Below, in pieces: positions 35,743-44,251 of a stretch of DNA of 64,000 bases. The stretch's first letter is position 1. Every line of letters begins with the position of its first letter. The DNA lies in the NCBI RefSeq assembly GCF_004364325.1, contig NZ_SOCP01000009.1, forward strand, positions 62,001 through 126,000, written 5' to 3'. Both the position numbers and the translations under genes were made by a program. The DNA comes from Actinophytocola oryzae (lineage in GTDB: Bacteria; Actinomycetota; Actinomycetes; Mycobacteriales; Pseudonocardiaceae). The notes beneath the pieces are model-generated. The model did not search any database. It saw only the letters and a program-made list of their open reading frames with translations, and was not told the DNA's origin.

Positions 35743-36585
35743 ATGAGACCGCAGCCGCCGACCAACGTCCGCGACCTGGACCTCGAGAAGCCCAACGCCG
35801 CCCGCATGTACGACTACTACCTGGGCGGCTCGCACAACTTCGAGTCGGACCGGGCACTCGCCGGGCAGGTCGAGCAGGTAGCCCCCTGGGTGAAGCACGT
35901 CGCCGGGATCAACCGGGCCTGGCTGCGCCGTGCGGTGGACTTCCTCATGGCACAGGGCATCCGCCAGTACCTCGACCTCGGCTCCGGCATCCCGACCGTC
36001 GGCAACGTGCACGAGATCGCGCAGCGCCGCCACCCCGACACCCGAGTCGTCTACGTCGACTACGAGGCCGTCGCCGTGCACCACAGCTTCGAGCTGTTGC
36101 GCGACAACGACAACGCGGCGGTCGTGTGGGCCGACGTCCGCGACGCGAAGGCCGTCCTCGAGCACGAGGAGACCCGGCGGCTCATCGACTTCAGCCAGCC
36201 GGTCGGCCTGCTGTGCGCGGGGCTGTTGCTGTTCATCGGCGACGAGTACGACCCCGCCGGGCTGGTCGCCGCCTACCGCGACGCCTGCGCGCCGGGCAGC
36301 TACCTCGCGATCTCGACCATGAGCCGGGACGAGGCCGACCCGAGGACCGCCGAGCAGCTCGCCGGACTGCTGAAGCTCTACGAGATGGCCGACGAGCGCG
36401 TCTACCCGCGCACCAAGGAGGAGATCGCGGCCTGGTTCGCGGGCACCGAGTTGGTCGAGCCGGGGCTGGTGCCGCTGCACAGGTGGCGCCCGGAGCGGTC
36501 CTCGGACGGCGACCCGATGTGGACGCAGCACGAGTCCTCACCCGCGCGTCTGCTCGGTTACGCGGCGCTCGGCCGCGTGCTCTGA
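35743..36585 (+). CDS. DUF574-type SAM-dependent methyltransferase
   Basis: 280 residues starting MRPQPPTNVRDLDLEKPNAA; the ATG at 35743 has ACGGAG upstream. ARMYDYYLGGSHNFESDRAL is the hallmark of the actinobacterial DUF574 (Methyltransf_19) family, with AGINRAWLRRAVDFLMAQGI and the SAM loop YLDLGSGIPTVGNVHEIA, VVYVDYEAVAVHH and VWADVRDA following. The substrate of the family is unknown. It is transcribed divergently from the exported amidohydrolase (193-nt gap) and followed by the penicillin-binding protein gene after 93 nt. Confidence 0.9.
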   Translation: MRPQPPTNVRDLDLEKPNAARMYDYYLGGSHNFESDRALAGQVEQVAPWVKHVAGINRAWLRRAVDFLMAQGIRQYLDLGSGIPTVGNVHEIAQRRHPDTRVVYVDYEAVAVHHSFELLRDNDNAAVVWADVRDAKAVLEHEETRRLIDFSQPVGLLCAGLLLFIGDEYDPAGLVAAYRDACAPGSYLAISTMSRDEADPRTAEQLAGLLKLYEMADERVYPRTKEEIAAWFAGTELVEPGLVPLHRWRPERSSDGDPMWTQHESSPARLLGYAALGRVL

Positions 36586-36678
36586 CTTTCCCCGGGTTCC
36601 CTCAGCGCCGTCTCAGGCTGCCCTCAGGTTCGCGGTGAATCGTGGCCGACGGGAGCGCGGGGCGACGAGGGGTGGCAC

Positions 36679-38706
36679 ATGCGTGGAATCGTGCGGTTGG
36701 TCGGGGGGTGCCTGCTGGCCGGGGTCCTGGTCGCCGCACTGATGGCGCCGTTCGTGGTCGGGAGCGGGCTGGCGGCGGGGCGGGTCGCCGCCACCGCCGC
36801 CAGCATCTCGCCGACCTCGCTCGACGGTGAGACGCCGTTGGTGACCACGGTCACGGACCGCAACGGCGCCCCGATCGCCACGGTGTTCGACCAGTACCGG
36901 CTGCCGCTGTCGGCGAAACAGGTGCCGGACACCCTGAAGGCCGCGATCATCTCCATCGAGGACCGGCACTTCTACACCGAGCACGGCGTCGACCCCACGG
37001 CCGTGCTGCGTGCGCTGGTGAACGACATCGACGGCGGTCCGACCCAGGGCGGCTCGACGATCACCCAGCAGCTCGTGAAGAACTACCTGATCAATGTGGT
37101 CGACCGGAACGACCCCGCGGCCCAGCAGGCCGACCGCGCCGACACGCTGACCCGCAAGATCCGCGAGGCACGCTCGGCGATCGAGCTGGACCAGTCGACG
37201 GACAAGGACGACATCCTCACCGACTACCTGAACGTCGTGGAGTTCACCGGCCGCGTCTACGGGGCGGCGGCAGCAGCGCAGGCGTACTTCGGGGTGTCAG
37301 TCGACAAGCTGAACCTGCAGCAGGCCGCGCTGCTGGCCGGCATGGTCAACAACCCGACGCTCTTCGACCCCTACAACCACCCCGAAGCCGCGCTGAAACG
37401 GCGCAACCAGGTGCTCGACGCCATGGCGGGCACCGGGTCCGTCGACCGGCACACCGCGGACGAGACCAAGCAGACGCCGCTCGGGGTGGTGCCCGGCGGC
37501 CCGAACGTGCCGGCGAGCACGTGTGCGGGCGCCGCGCCGGACGCGGGTTTCCTGTGCCAGTACGCCCTCACCTACCTGACCTCGGCGGCCGGGCTGTCGT
37601 CGGACCAGCTCGCGACCGGCGGGTACACGGTCCGCACGACACTGGACCCGACCGTGAGCCAGGCCGCGAAGGACGCGGTGAACGCGAACGTGCCGACCAC
37701 ACAGGACGGTGTGGCCAACACGATGGCGATCGTCTCGCCGGGGTCGGACAGGCACGAGGTCCTCGCCATGGTCGCGAACCGGAACCTCGGCACGGACGCG
37801 GGGCAGGGGCAGACGTCGAGCAACATCGTGTCCGAGGTGTCCGACCCGTTCGGCGCGGGCTCGGTGTTCAAGATCTTCACCTCGGCCGCGGCGGTCGAGT
37901 CGGGCAAGGCCGAACTGGACACGCAGCTGCCCAACCCGTCGACGGGATGCTTCGCGCTGTCCGGCCGGAAGTGCTACACCGTGCACAACGACGGCGACTA
38001 TCCCGATCCGATCACCCTCGCGGACGGCCTGGCCACGTCGCCGAACACCGCGTTCGTCGGCCTGGAGACCAGGGTGGGCATGCCCGCGGTGCTCGACATG
38101 GCGAGCAGGCTGGGCCTGCGGACGACGATGAAGTCCAACGACGAGGGCAAGGCACCGGACACCTCATCGGACGACACCCAGCTCAACCAGCCGCAGTCGC
38201 AGTACTTCCTGGACAAGCCGTCGTTCACGCTCGGCAACAGCCCGGTGAGCCCGCTGGAGCTGGCGAACGTGTCGGCGACGCTGATGTCGGACGGCACGTG
38301 GTGCCCGCCGGACCCGGTCCAGTCCCTGACGGACCGCTTCGGCCACGACGTGGCCCTGCACCGGGAGGCCTGCTCGCAGGCGGTGACACCGGACGTGGCG
38401 AGGACGATCGTGGCGGGGCTCGGCAAGGACACGACGATCGGCACGTCCGCGCAGGCCGCGCGCAACGCGCGGTGGACCCGGCCGGGCATCGGCAAGACGG
38501 GTACGACACAGACGAGCGAGTCGGTGGCCTTCGTCGGCGGCAGCGGGCCGTACGCGGTGTCGTCGCTGGTCTTCGCCGACGGGTCCGAGCCGGGTGAGCT
38601 GTGCCCGGGGCCGCCGGTCCACCTCGGCAACTGCGGCCACGGCGCGTTCGGCGGGACCGCAGCCGCACCGCCGTACTTCCACGCGTTGAACGAACTCCTG
38701 GGCTGA
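36679..38706 (+). CDS. class A penicillin-binding protein (glycosyltransferase/transpeptidase)
   Basis: 675 residues with one N-terminal membrane anchor (GGCLLAGVLVAALMAPFVVG). The glycosyltransferase-51 domain (about 65-240) has catalytic E94 in SIEDRHFYTEHGVD and GGSTITQQLVKNYL. The transpeptidase domain has SxxK at S395 (GSVFK), SxN at S454 (SPN) and KTGT at K606, so all three penicillin-binding motifs are intact. It polymerises and cross-links peptidoglycan outside the membrane. No PASTA domain. It lies just upstream of the phage-tail operon but is an ordinary chromosomal cell-wall gene. Confidence 0.93.
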   Translation: MRGIVRLVGGCLLAGVLVAALMAPFVVGSGLAAGRVAATAASISPTSLDGETPLVTTVTDRNGAPIATVFDQYRLPLSAKQVPDTLKAAIISIEDRHFYTEHGVDPTAVLRALVNDIDGGPTQGGSTITQQLVKNYLINVVDRNDPAAQQADRADTLTRKIREARSAIELDQSTDKDDILTDYLNVVEFTGRVYGAAAAAQAYFGVSVDKLNLQQAALLAGMVNNPTLFDPYNHPEAALKRRNQVLDAMAGTGSVDRHTADETKQTPLGVVPGGPNVPASTCAGAAPDAGFLCQYALTYLTSAAGLSSDQLATGGYTVRTTLDPTVSQAAKDAVNANVPTTQDGVANTMAIVSPGSDRHEVLAMVANRNLGTDAGQGQTSSNIVSEVSDPFGAGSVFKIFTSAAAVESGKAELDTQLPNPSTGCFALSGRKCYTVHNDGDYPDPITLADGLATSPNTAFVGLETRVGMPAVLDMASRLGLRTTMKSNDEGKAPDTSSDDTQLNQPQSQYFLDKPSFTLGNSPVSPLELANVSATLMSDGTWCPPDPVQSLTDRFGHDVALHREACSQAVTPDVARTIVAGLGKDTTIGTSAQAARNARWTRPGIGKTGTTQTSESVAFVGGSGPYAVSSLVFADGSEPGELCPGPPVHLGNCGHGAFGGTAAAPPYFHALNELLG

Positions 38707-38731
38707 TCCCGCCGGTGCGCATACGTTGCGT

Positions 38732-38768
38732 GTGGTGTTTTCACCACCGTGAATTCGTCCTGGACGAA
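38732..38768 (+). terminator. two small hairpins between the PBP gene and the tail operon
   Basis: GTGGTG-TTTT-CACCAC (38732-38747) and TTCGTCC-T-GGACGAA (38754-38768) are perfect short inverted repeats in the 112-nt gap. The first may end the PBP transcript; the second may be an operator or 5' element of the tail operon, whose first gene starts at 38819 after GGGGAGG. The promoter is not clearly readable. Confidence 0.4.
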
Positions 38769-38818
38769 CGAAGATCACTGCGTTAGCGTCCTTCCTGGGT
38801 CCCGACCTGGGGAGGCAA

Positions 38819-39253
38819 ATGGGACAGTCCTCAGCTGATGGTGCGTTGTTCTTTCCCGATGTCGAAAATCTTGTCGCCGCCTTTCTCGGCACGCGGGGCG
38901 AGCTCGACGGGGTTTATGTCGGCGTCGCACTCCCGACGGGTTTCGACGGCGGTTCTCGGGCCGTTGTCGTCAACAGGCTCGGCGGCGGGTTTCGGTCGGA
39001 TGATTTTCTCGACGACGTCATCGCGCTGGTGGACGCGTACGGCGGTGACAAGACCTCGGCACACGCGGTGGCCAACGCCGTGCGGGGCGTACTGCCCCTG
39101 ATCACGGTGGCAGGCCACGCGGGCGGCGTGGTCGTGAGCGAAGTGGAAGAAAGCCAGGGGCCGTGCTGGTCGCCGGACCGGCGCAACGGTGGCGCCAGCC
39201 GCTATGTCATGCGATACCGGTTCGTCGTCCCCGTTCGTCCCGTTTCGGCCTGA
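38819..39253 (+). CDS. phage tail terminator-like protein
   Basis: 144 residues, first gene of the tail operon, with GGGGAGG before the ATG. Pattern: FFPDVENLVAAFLG near the start, RAVVVNRLGGGFRSDDFLDD, VIALVDAYGGDKTSAHAVAN, and a C-terminal strand pair SRYVMRYRFVVPVRP. This matches small actinophage tail-completion (terminator) proteins that cap the tail tube on the head side. The match is by size, pattern and position directly before the tube protein; no head-side connector genes precede it. Confidence 0.65.
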   Translation: MGQSSADGALFFPDVENLVAAFLGTRGELDGVYVGVALPTGFDGGSRAVVVNRLGGGFRSDDFLDDVIALVDAYGGDKTSAHAVANAVRGVLPLITVAGHAGGVVVSEVEESQGPCWSPDRRNGGASRYVMRYRFVVPVRPVSA

Positions 39254-39267
39254 GTCAGGAGGATTCC

Positions 39268-39855
39268 GTGGCTGGACTCAATGCCAGTGAAATTCGGGTG
39301 GCCGGTACCGGGACGATCTATGTCGCGCCGGTGCACACGGCCGCCCCGGCCGATTTCTCGGCGGGCGCCTGGGACGCGCCGTGGGTGAATCTCGGGTACA
39401 CCACGTCCGACGGCGTCAAATTCATCAGGAAGGACAAGCTGGATCCGGTCGACACGTGGCAGTCGGTGGCGCCGATCCGGTTCGTGTTCAGCGACCGCGA
39501 CTTCTCCGTGAAGTTCGCGCTGCTGCAGATCAACGCCGACACGCTGCCGTTCTTCTTCAGCGGCAGGGCACTGGACGCGGGCGCCACCTCGTTCGCCCTC
39601 GCCGCGGCGCCGACCGTCGAGGAGCGGGCGCTCGGCATCGAGTTCCACGACGGCCCGGACGTCACGCACCGCCTCCACATCCCGAGGGGCGCGGTGACCG
39701 AGACCGACGAGACGGCGGTGACCCGCACCTCCGCGATCAAGCTCGGCGTCACCTTCACCGCGCTCACCCCGATCAACGGCGAGTTCGAGCCGCTCGCCGT
39801 CTGGTCGATGAAACCGCCCGCCACCGCGTCCGAGGACGCGGAGCAACCGGCCTAG
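39268..39855 (+). CDS. major tail (tube) protein
   Basis: 195 residues from a GTG preceded by CAGGAGG. MAGLNASEIRVAGTGTIYVA followed by APWVNLGYTTSDGVKFIRKD is the typical start of siphophage tube proteins, and the remainder is beta-rich (FVFSDRDFSVKFALLQ, RTSAIKLGVTFTALTPING). The protein polymerises into the tail tube around the tape measure. Position between the terminator-like and chaperone genes fits the conserved siphophage tail order. No immunoglobulin-like C-terminal domain is visible. Confidence 0.82.
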   Translation: MAGLNASEIRVAGTGTIYVAPVHTAAPADFSAGAWDAPWVNLGYTTSDGVKFIRKDKLDPVDTWQSVAPIRFVFSDRDFSVKFALLQINADTLPFFFSGRALDAGATSFALAAAPTVEERALGIEFHDGPDVTHRLHIPRGAVTETDETAVTRTSAIKLGVTFTALTPINGEFEPLAVWSMKPPATASEDAEQPA

Positions 39856-39877
39856 CGACGAGGGGAAGAGCGAACAC

Positions 39878-40186
39878 ATGGGGCGGTACAACGTCAACGC
39901 GGCCAGGGCCCAGCGCCTGGAGGCCCACGGCGAGCGCTGGGACTTCGAGGTCGACGGCGAGCTGTTCTGGCTGCCGACCGAGCTGCCGAGGCACGTCGTG
40001 GGCAAGCTCGCCGAGCTGGACCAGTCCGACCTGGACGGTCTGCTGACCCTGCTGCTGGGCGAGGAGCAGGTCAAGCGTCTCGACCAGCACGTCGTGAGCG
40101 TGCAGGACATCCAGGGGCTGCTGGAGGCCTACGGCCGCGACACCGGCATGACCCTGGGGGAATCCTCGGCCTCGACGCGCTCCTGA
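39878..40186 (+). CDS. tail assembly chaperone gpG-like
   Basis: 102 residues: MGRYNVNAARAQRLEAHGER then WDFEVDGELFWLPTELPRHV and LLTLLLGEEQVKRLDQHVVS. It is the short partner of a gpG/gpGT pair: small, placed between tube and tape-measure genes, and its end overlaps a -1 open frame encoding the second half. Near its 3' end the run GGGGG (40156-40160) offers a slip site. The proteins bind the tape measure during tail assembly and are absent from the finished tail in known phages. Confidence 0.8.
   Translation: MGRYNVNAARAQRLEAHGERWDFEVDGELFWLPTELPRHVVGKLAELDQSDLDGLLTLLLGEEQVKRLDQHVVSVQDIQGLLEAYGRDTGMTLGESSASTRS
40156..40162 (+). promoter_or_regulatory. probable programmed -1 ribosomal frameshift site
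   Basis: The sequence GGGGGAA is read as ctG GGG GAA in the gpG frame. A one-base backward slip on GGG leads into the next frame, giving G-I-L-G-L-D-A-L-L-T-E-H-G and onward without a stop to 40551. The zero-frame stop follows at 40184-40186. Position, direction and gene context match the -1 frameshift conserved in tail assembly chaperones of long-tailed phages. Confidence 0.65.
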
Positions 40187-40551
40187 CCGAGCACGGCGAG
40201 GCCGTGGAAGCCGACCTGCTCCGCTACTACGGCGTGGATCTGCTGGACTACCACCGCGGCACGCTGTCCGCCCGCCGGGTCCGCGTCCTCGTCGAGCACC
40301 TGCCCCGCGACGCGGCGCTCGTGCGTGAGCTGCACGGCGAGACCGCCGACTGGGGGCTGTCCGAACACCTCCTCGCGGCCGTCGTCGACGAGCTGGCCGC
40401 GGGTAACTGGCTGTTCGCCACGGCCAACCGCGACGAACACGCCGACCCGCCCGAGCGGCCCAAACCCGTGCCCCGGCCGGGGATCGAGACCGAGACACCG
40501 GCGGCGACCCCCGCGGAGATCGCGGCGTTCTTCGTGGGAGGCGGACCGTGA
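40159..40551 (+). CDS. tail assembly chaperone T part (made as gpGT fusion)
   Basis: From the slip site the -1 frame reads GILGLDALLTEHGEAVEADL and then RYYGVDLLDYHRGTLSARRV, the conserved actinophage gpT-type motif in which a DLLxxYGVDLLD core precedes LP. About 130 residues are encoded; with the gpG part the fusion is about 224 residues. A GTG at 40204 could start a shorter protein, but it lies inside the conserved motif and has no good Shine-Dalgarno, so the frameshift product is preferred. The stop overlaps the tape-measure GTG by 4 nt. Confidence 0.78.
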   Translation, partial: GILGLDALLTEHGEAVEADLLRYYGVDLLDYHRGTLSARRVRVLVEHLPRDAALVRELHGETADWGLSEHLLAAVVDELAAGNWLFATANRDEHADPPERPKPVPRPGIETETPAATPAEIAAFFVGGGP

Positions 40552-42317
40552 CCGGCGCCTTCGGCGACATCGCCGCCGACGCCCGCGCCGCGATGGAGAG
40601 CGTCGTCGCGGAGGCACGCAACGCCGCCACCGAGCTGGTCACGAGCGTCAGGACCTCGGCTGTCGGCGTGGTGACCGATGCGCGGACCGCCGTCAGCGGG
40701 ATGATCACCGGCGTCACGCAGGCGGTGACGGGTGCGGTGACGGGCGCCGCCAACCAGATCTCGCAGAACTTCACCGAGCACGTCAACGCCCAGCTCGGCG
40801 AGATGACGGAGAAGTTCAAGGAGACCCACCCCGCCGTCACCGGTGCCGTCACCGACGTCGTCGGCTACGCGGACGCGGTGAACACGGCCGCGACCGCCGT
40901 GCAGGGCACCGTCGGCCACGTCAGGGACGCGGCCACGGCCATGCAGGAGCTGCCGGGCGCGATCGGCGACATCCGCACCGGCCTGCGTGACACGGCCACC
41001 GAGGCCGCCGAGCTCGGCCGCGAGGTCAAGGACCTCGCGGCCAAGGCACCCGGTGCGGTCCGCGACCTCGCGTCCTCGGTGAGCGGCAACCTGAAGAGCG
41101 CGTTCGACACCGCACGCGAGAGCGCCACCAAAGCGGCAGGCGCCGTCGGCACGTTCGCGACCAGCGCCAGGACCATGGCCACCAACGCGGCCACCGCCGT
41201 GCGGAGCCTGGTGCAGCTCGCCGCGAGCTACGCCAGAGCGGCGATCCAGGCGGCTCTCGCCGCGGCGAGAACCGTGGCGGTGGCGGTGGCACAACGCGTG
41301 GTCGCGATCGCGACCCGCGCGTGGGCGATCGTGCAGGCCGTGCTGAACGCGGTGATGTCGCTCAACCCCATCGCTCTCGTCGTCATCGCCATCGGGCTGC
41401 TCGTCGCGGCGATCGTGTTGGCGTACAACCGGAGCACGACGTTCCGCACCATCGTCAACGCGGTGTTCACGGCGGTGAAGAACGTCGTCGTGGCCGCGGT
41501 GAACGCGGTGCGCAACGTCATCGCCGTGGTGTGGCCCTACATCGCGCGGGTCGTCCAGGTCGCGGTCACGGCCATCAGGACCTACGTCACCACCTACTTC
41601 ACGATCGTCCGCACCGTGATCACCACCGTGTTCAACGCGGTCCGCGCGGTGGTGCTGGCGGTGTGGAACGCGATCCGCGCGATCATCACCGGCGCGGTCA
41701 ACGCGGTGGTGAGCGTGATCCGCGGCATCAGCCGGGTCGTCGGGATCGTCAGGGACGCGTTCAACCAGGCCAGGAATGCCGTCAGCGGCGCGATCTCCGG
41801 CATGGTCGAGTTCGTGCGCGGCCTGCCGGGCCGCGCGGTGGGCGCGCTCACCAACATCGGCAGGACGCTCTACGAGAAGGGCAAGGACCTCATCCGGGGC
41901 TTCGTCAACGGGATCCGCGACATGGCGGACAACGTCGTGTCGACCATCAAGAACTCGATCATCGACCGGATCCCGGGGCCGATCAAGAGCGCGCTGGGCA
42001 TCTTCTCGCCGTCACGGGTGATGGCCGGCATCGGCCGCGAGATCGGCGCCGGGCTGGCGGTCGGCATCGACGCCTCCGGCGACGAGGTGGCCGGCGCCAT
42101 GAAGAAGCTGGTCCCGGTGCCCAAGGCCGCCACGGTCGCGCCCGCGTTCGCGGCCCTGGCCGCGTCCGTCGGGGGATCGACCCTCGTCCAGGCCGCCCGC
42201 CGGGCCGCCGCGACGTCGCAGGTGACGGTCAACGTCCACCCACGCGAAGGGCAGTCGGAGTACGAGATCGGGCGCGTCGCCGCCCGCGAGGTGGCGTGGG
42301 CGGCGAAGACGTCATGA
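40548..42317 (+). CDS. tail tape measure protein
   Basis: 589 residues, Ala/Val/Thr-rich and almost entirely helical, with one strongly hydrophobic segment NPIALVVIAIGLLVAAIVLA near residue 280, typical of tape measures. The C-terminal region IPGPIKSALGIFSPSRVMAG is the hallmark motif of phage tape-measure tails. Length sets tail length; using about 1.5 angstrom per residue, 589 residues would give a tail near 90 nm, short compared with most siphophages. Repeats of AVxNAVRxVxxAV character run from about 300 to 410. The GTG overlaps the chaperone stop by 4 nt. Confidence 0.9.
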   Translation: MTGAFGDIAADARAAMESVVAEARNAATELVTSVRTSAVGVVTDARTAVSGMITGVTQAVTGAVTGAANQISQNFTEHVNAQLGEMTEKFKETHPAVTGAVTDVVGYADAVNTAATAVQGTVGHVRDAATAMQELPGAIGDIRTGLRDTATEAAELGREVKDLAAKAPGAVRDLASSVSGNLKSAFDTARESATKAAGAVGTFATSARTMATNAATAVRSLVQLAASYARAAIQAALAAARTVAVAVAQRVVAIATRAWAIVQAVLNAVMSLNPIALVVIAIGLLVAAIVLAYNRSTTFRTIVNAVFTAVKNVVVAAVNAVRNVIAVVWPYIARVVQVAVTAIRTYVTTYFTIVRTVITTVFNAVRAVVLAVWNAIRAIITGAVNAVVSVIRGISRVVGIVRDAFNQARNAVSGAISGMVEFVRGLPGRAVGALTNIGRTLYEKGKDLIRGFVNGIRDMADNVVSTIKNSIIDRIPGPIKSALGIFSPSRVMAGIGREIGAGLAVGIDASGDEVAGAMKKLVPVPKAATVAPAFAALAASVGGSTLVQAARRAAATSQVTVNVHPREGQSEYEIGRVAAREVAWAAKTS

Positions 42318-42391
42318 GCGGAGCTTGCGAAGCGAGTCATCGAGGTTCAGGTCGTCGTCGAGTCCGCGGAGCGGCGGAGGTGGCGTCATGA
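42314..42391 (+). CDS. 25-codon coupled micro-ORF between tape measure and Dit-like genes
   Basis: An ATG in a 4-nt overlap with the tape-measure stop opens a frame MSGACEASHRGSGRRRVRGA that ends in a TGA overlapping the ATG of the next gene. Both junctions are ATGA overlaps. It may be a spacer that keeps ribosomes coupled across an inserted repeat-like GAGCGGAGCTTGCGAAGCGA segment, rather than a functional peptide. Confidence 0.3.
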   Translation: MSGACEASHRGSGRRRVRGAAEVAS

Positions 42392-43239
42392 CCTCGGATC
42401 TGGTGCTTCCGGTGTTCACCGTGGACGGCTGGTCGGGGAACGTGGTCGACGACGAGGGCGTCGAGTGGTGGGTGACCAGGGAGGATGGCTGGGCGAGCGG
42501 CCCGGACGTCCGCCTGTCGCTCGCCAGCCGGCCGCAACGCGACGGCGGGTTCGACGCGGAGTCGTTCCGTTCGGTCCGCGTGATCACCCTCGAAGGCCTG
42601 GCGATCGCCCCGGACCGGGACGCCAAGGAACGCGCCAAGAACCGCATGGGTGCCGTCCTGGCGGACGGCTCGACGCTGTCGGAGCTGACCGTCCGGGAAC
42701 GCACGGTGGTCCGCCGCGCGATGGTCAGGCTGTCGGCAGGCACCAAGATCGTCGACAGGGGCCCGCACGGCTTCGAGTTCTCGCTGCAGGTCACCGCGCC
42801 GGACCCGCTCCGGCAGGCCGTCGAACCACGCACGGCCCGCTGCGGCCTGCCGCGACCAGGCCCCGGCGTGACGTTCCCGCTGGGGTTCCCCCTGGCGTTC
42901 GGTGAGCCGGTGGACGGGTCGCTGTCGATGACCAACGCGGGAACCGCCGTCGCGTGGCCGGTGTGGACGATCACCGGACCGGTCAACCAGCCGGTGATCC
43001 GCAACGACTCCACCGGGCAGCGGCTCGCGTTCAGCCTGCGGCTGGCCGAGGGCGACACGCTCACCGTCGACGTGGCCGCCCGCACGGTCACCCTCGGCGG
43101 CGCGTCACGGCGCTCGATGCTGCTGCCGGGCTCGACGTGGTTCGGCCTGCCGCCCGGCACCACCGCCGTCGGCTTCGACGCGACCGACACCACCGCCGCG
43201 GGCACGCTCGCGGTGTCGTGGCGGGATTCCTGGATCTGA
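42388..43239 (+). CDS. distal tail (Dit-like) protein
   Basis: 283 residues. The ATG at 42388 has CGGAGG upstream and starts MTSDLVLPVFTVDGWSGNVV. It shows the siphophage distal-tail family pattern: SVRVITLEGLAIAPDRDAKE in the N-terminal beta-barrel, HGFEFSLQVTAPDPLRQAVE and a C-terminal beta-sandwich with NAGTAVAWPVWTITGPVNQP, as in tail proteins of family PF05709. It forms the hub that closes the tube and holds the baseplate or fibre. Position right after the tape measure is canonical. Confidence 0.8.
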   Translation: MTSDLVLPVFTVDGWSGNVVDDEGVEWWVTREDGWASGPDVRLSLASRPQRDGGFDAESFRSVRVITLEGLAIAPDRDAKERAKNRMGAVLADGSTLSELTVRERTVVRRAMVRLSAGTKIVDRGPHGFEFSLQVTAPDPLRQAVEPRTARCGLPRPGPGVTFPLGFPLAFGEPVDGSLSMTNAGTAVAWPVWTITGPVNQPVIRNDSTGQRLAFSLRLAEGDTLTVDVAARTVTLGGASRRSMLLPGSTWFGLPPGTTAVGFDATDTTAAGTLAVSWRDSWI

Positions 43240-43256
43240 ACGGAGAGGGGACCACC

Positions 43257-44249
43257 ATGGCCGAACGCCATCCCGGCTGGGTCGACGGCATCGACGCGGC
43301 CGAGGCACGTCTGGCCACCGGCCTGCTCGTGGCGGCGAACGGTGTCGCCGACGCGCTCGGCCCGATGCGGGTCCGGTCGGGCATCCGGGACGCACCGGGT
43401 TATCCCGGCCGGGTCGCCGTGAGCGGCACGAAGGCGACGGTCAACGCGTTCCAGGCGGTGATCGCGGACGACGCCCGCCCGGCGGGTGGCGCCTACCTCG
43501 TCACCATGGACACGCAGAAGGAGCTGACCCTCGGCGCCGCGCACCAGTCGCTGTACCGGATGGACCTCGTCGTGGCCGAGGTCCTCGACACCGACCCGGG
43601 GTTGCTCGTCAGCGTCTACCCCGGCGACAACAGCGCGAGTGCGACGCCGCCCAGGCCCGCGGTGACCAACCCGCTGTCGTTGGTGCTCGGCGAGGTCACG
43701 GTGCCGCCCGCCACGACCGGTGCGCCGTCGGCGAAGGACACCCGGTGGTTCACGGCCGCGCTCAACGCGATCATCCCGGTGCTCGGCGAGGCGGACCGGC
43801 CACCCAACCCGCACGGCAGCATGATCATCTTCCGGTTGGACACGCGCAAGCTCGAGGTGCGCACGAGCGAGGGCTGGACGACCTACCGCCCGCCGCGCGG
43901 CAGCGTCGACACCTGGCACACCCCGAGCGCACTGTCCAACGGGTGGGTCAACTACAACGCCGGCTACCCGCAGTTCGGCTACACCATCACCGAGGACGGC
44001 TGGGTCCACCTGCGGGGGCTGATCAAGAGCGGGGTCTTCGACACGACCGCCACCAAACAGATCTTCACGCTCCCGAACACGCCGATCAACTACCGGCCGG
44101 TGACCCACCACCTGTTCCCGGCGGCCGTGCCGCCCGCGGGCAACCCGCCGACCGGCCGGATCGACGTCTGGCCGGACGGCAAGGTCGTCGCCGTCCACGG
44201 CACCAACGGCTACCTGTCACTCGACGGCATCTCGTTCGCCACGTACTGA
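43257..44249 (+). CDS. putative tail fibre / receptor-binding protein
   Basis: 330 residues, ATG with GGAGAGGGG upstream. The N-terminal half (about 1-215) is a tail-associated domain with DAPGYPGRVAVSGTKATVNA and DMVVAEVLDT-like strands (actual: RMDLVVAEVLDTDPGLLVSV) found in actinophage minor tail proteins. The C-terminal half is beta-rich with aromatic and Gly residues (WVNYNAGYPQFGYTITEDGW, VHLRGLIKSG), typical of receptor-binding tips. No collagen repeats, no glycanase motif. It is the best candidate for target recognition by the particle. Confidence 0.65.
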   Translation: MAERHPGWVDGIDAAEARLATGLLVAANGVADALGPMRVRSGIRDAPGYPGRVAVSGTKATVNAFQAVIADDARPAGGAYLVTMDTQKELTLGAAHQSLYRMDLVVAEVLDTDPGLLVSVYPGDNSASATPPRPAVTNPLSLVLGEVTVPPATTGAPSAKDTRWFTAALNAIIPVLGEADRPPNPHGSMIIFRLDTRKLEVRTSEGWTTYRPPRGSVDTWHTPSALSNGWVNYNAGYPQFGYTITEDGWVHLRGLIKSGVFDTTATKQIFTLPNTPINYRPVTHHLFPAAVPPAGNPPTGRIDVWPDGKVVAVHGTNGYLSLDGISFATY

Positions 44250-44251
44250 CC

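Noticed and set aside
41300-41760. Repeated AVxNAVRxV segments in the tape measure as a separate repeat element
   Set aside because: Protein-level helical periodicity typical of tape measures, not DNA repeats.
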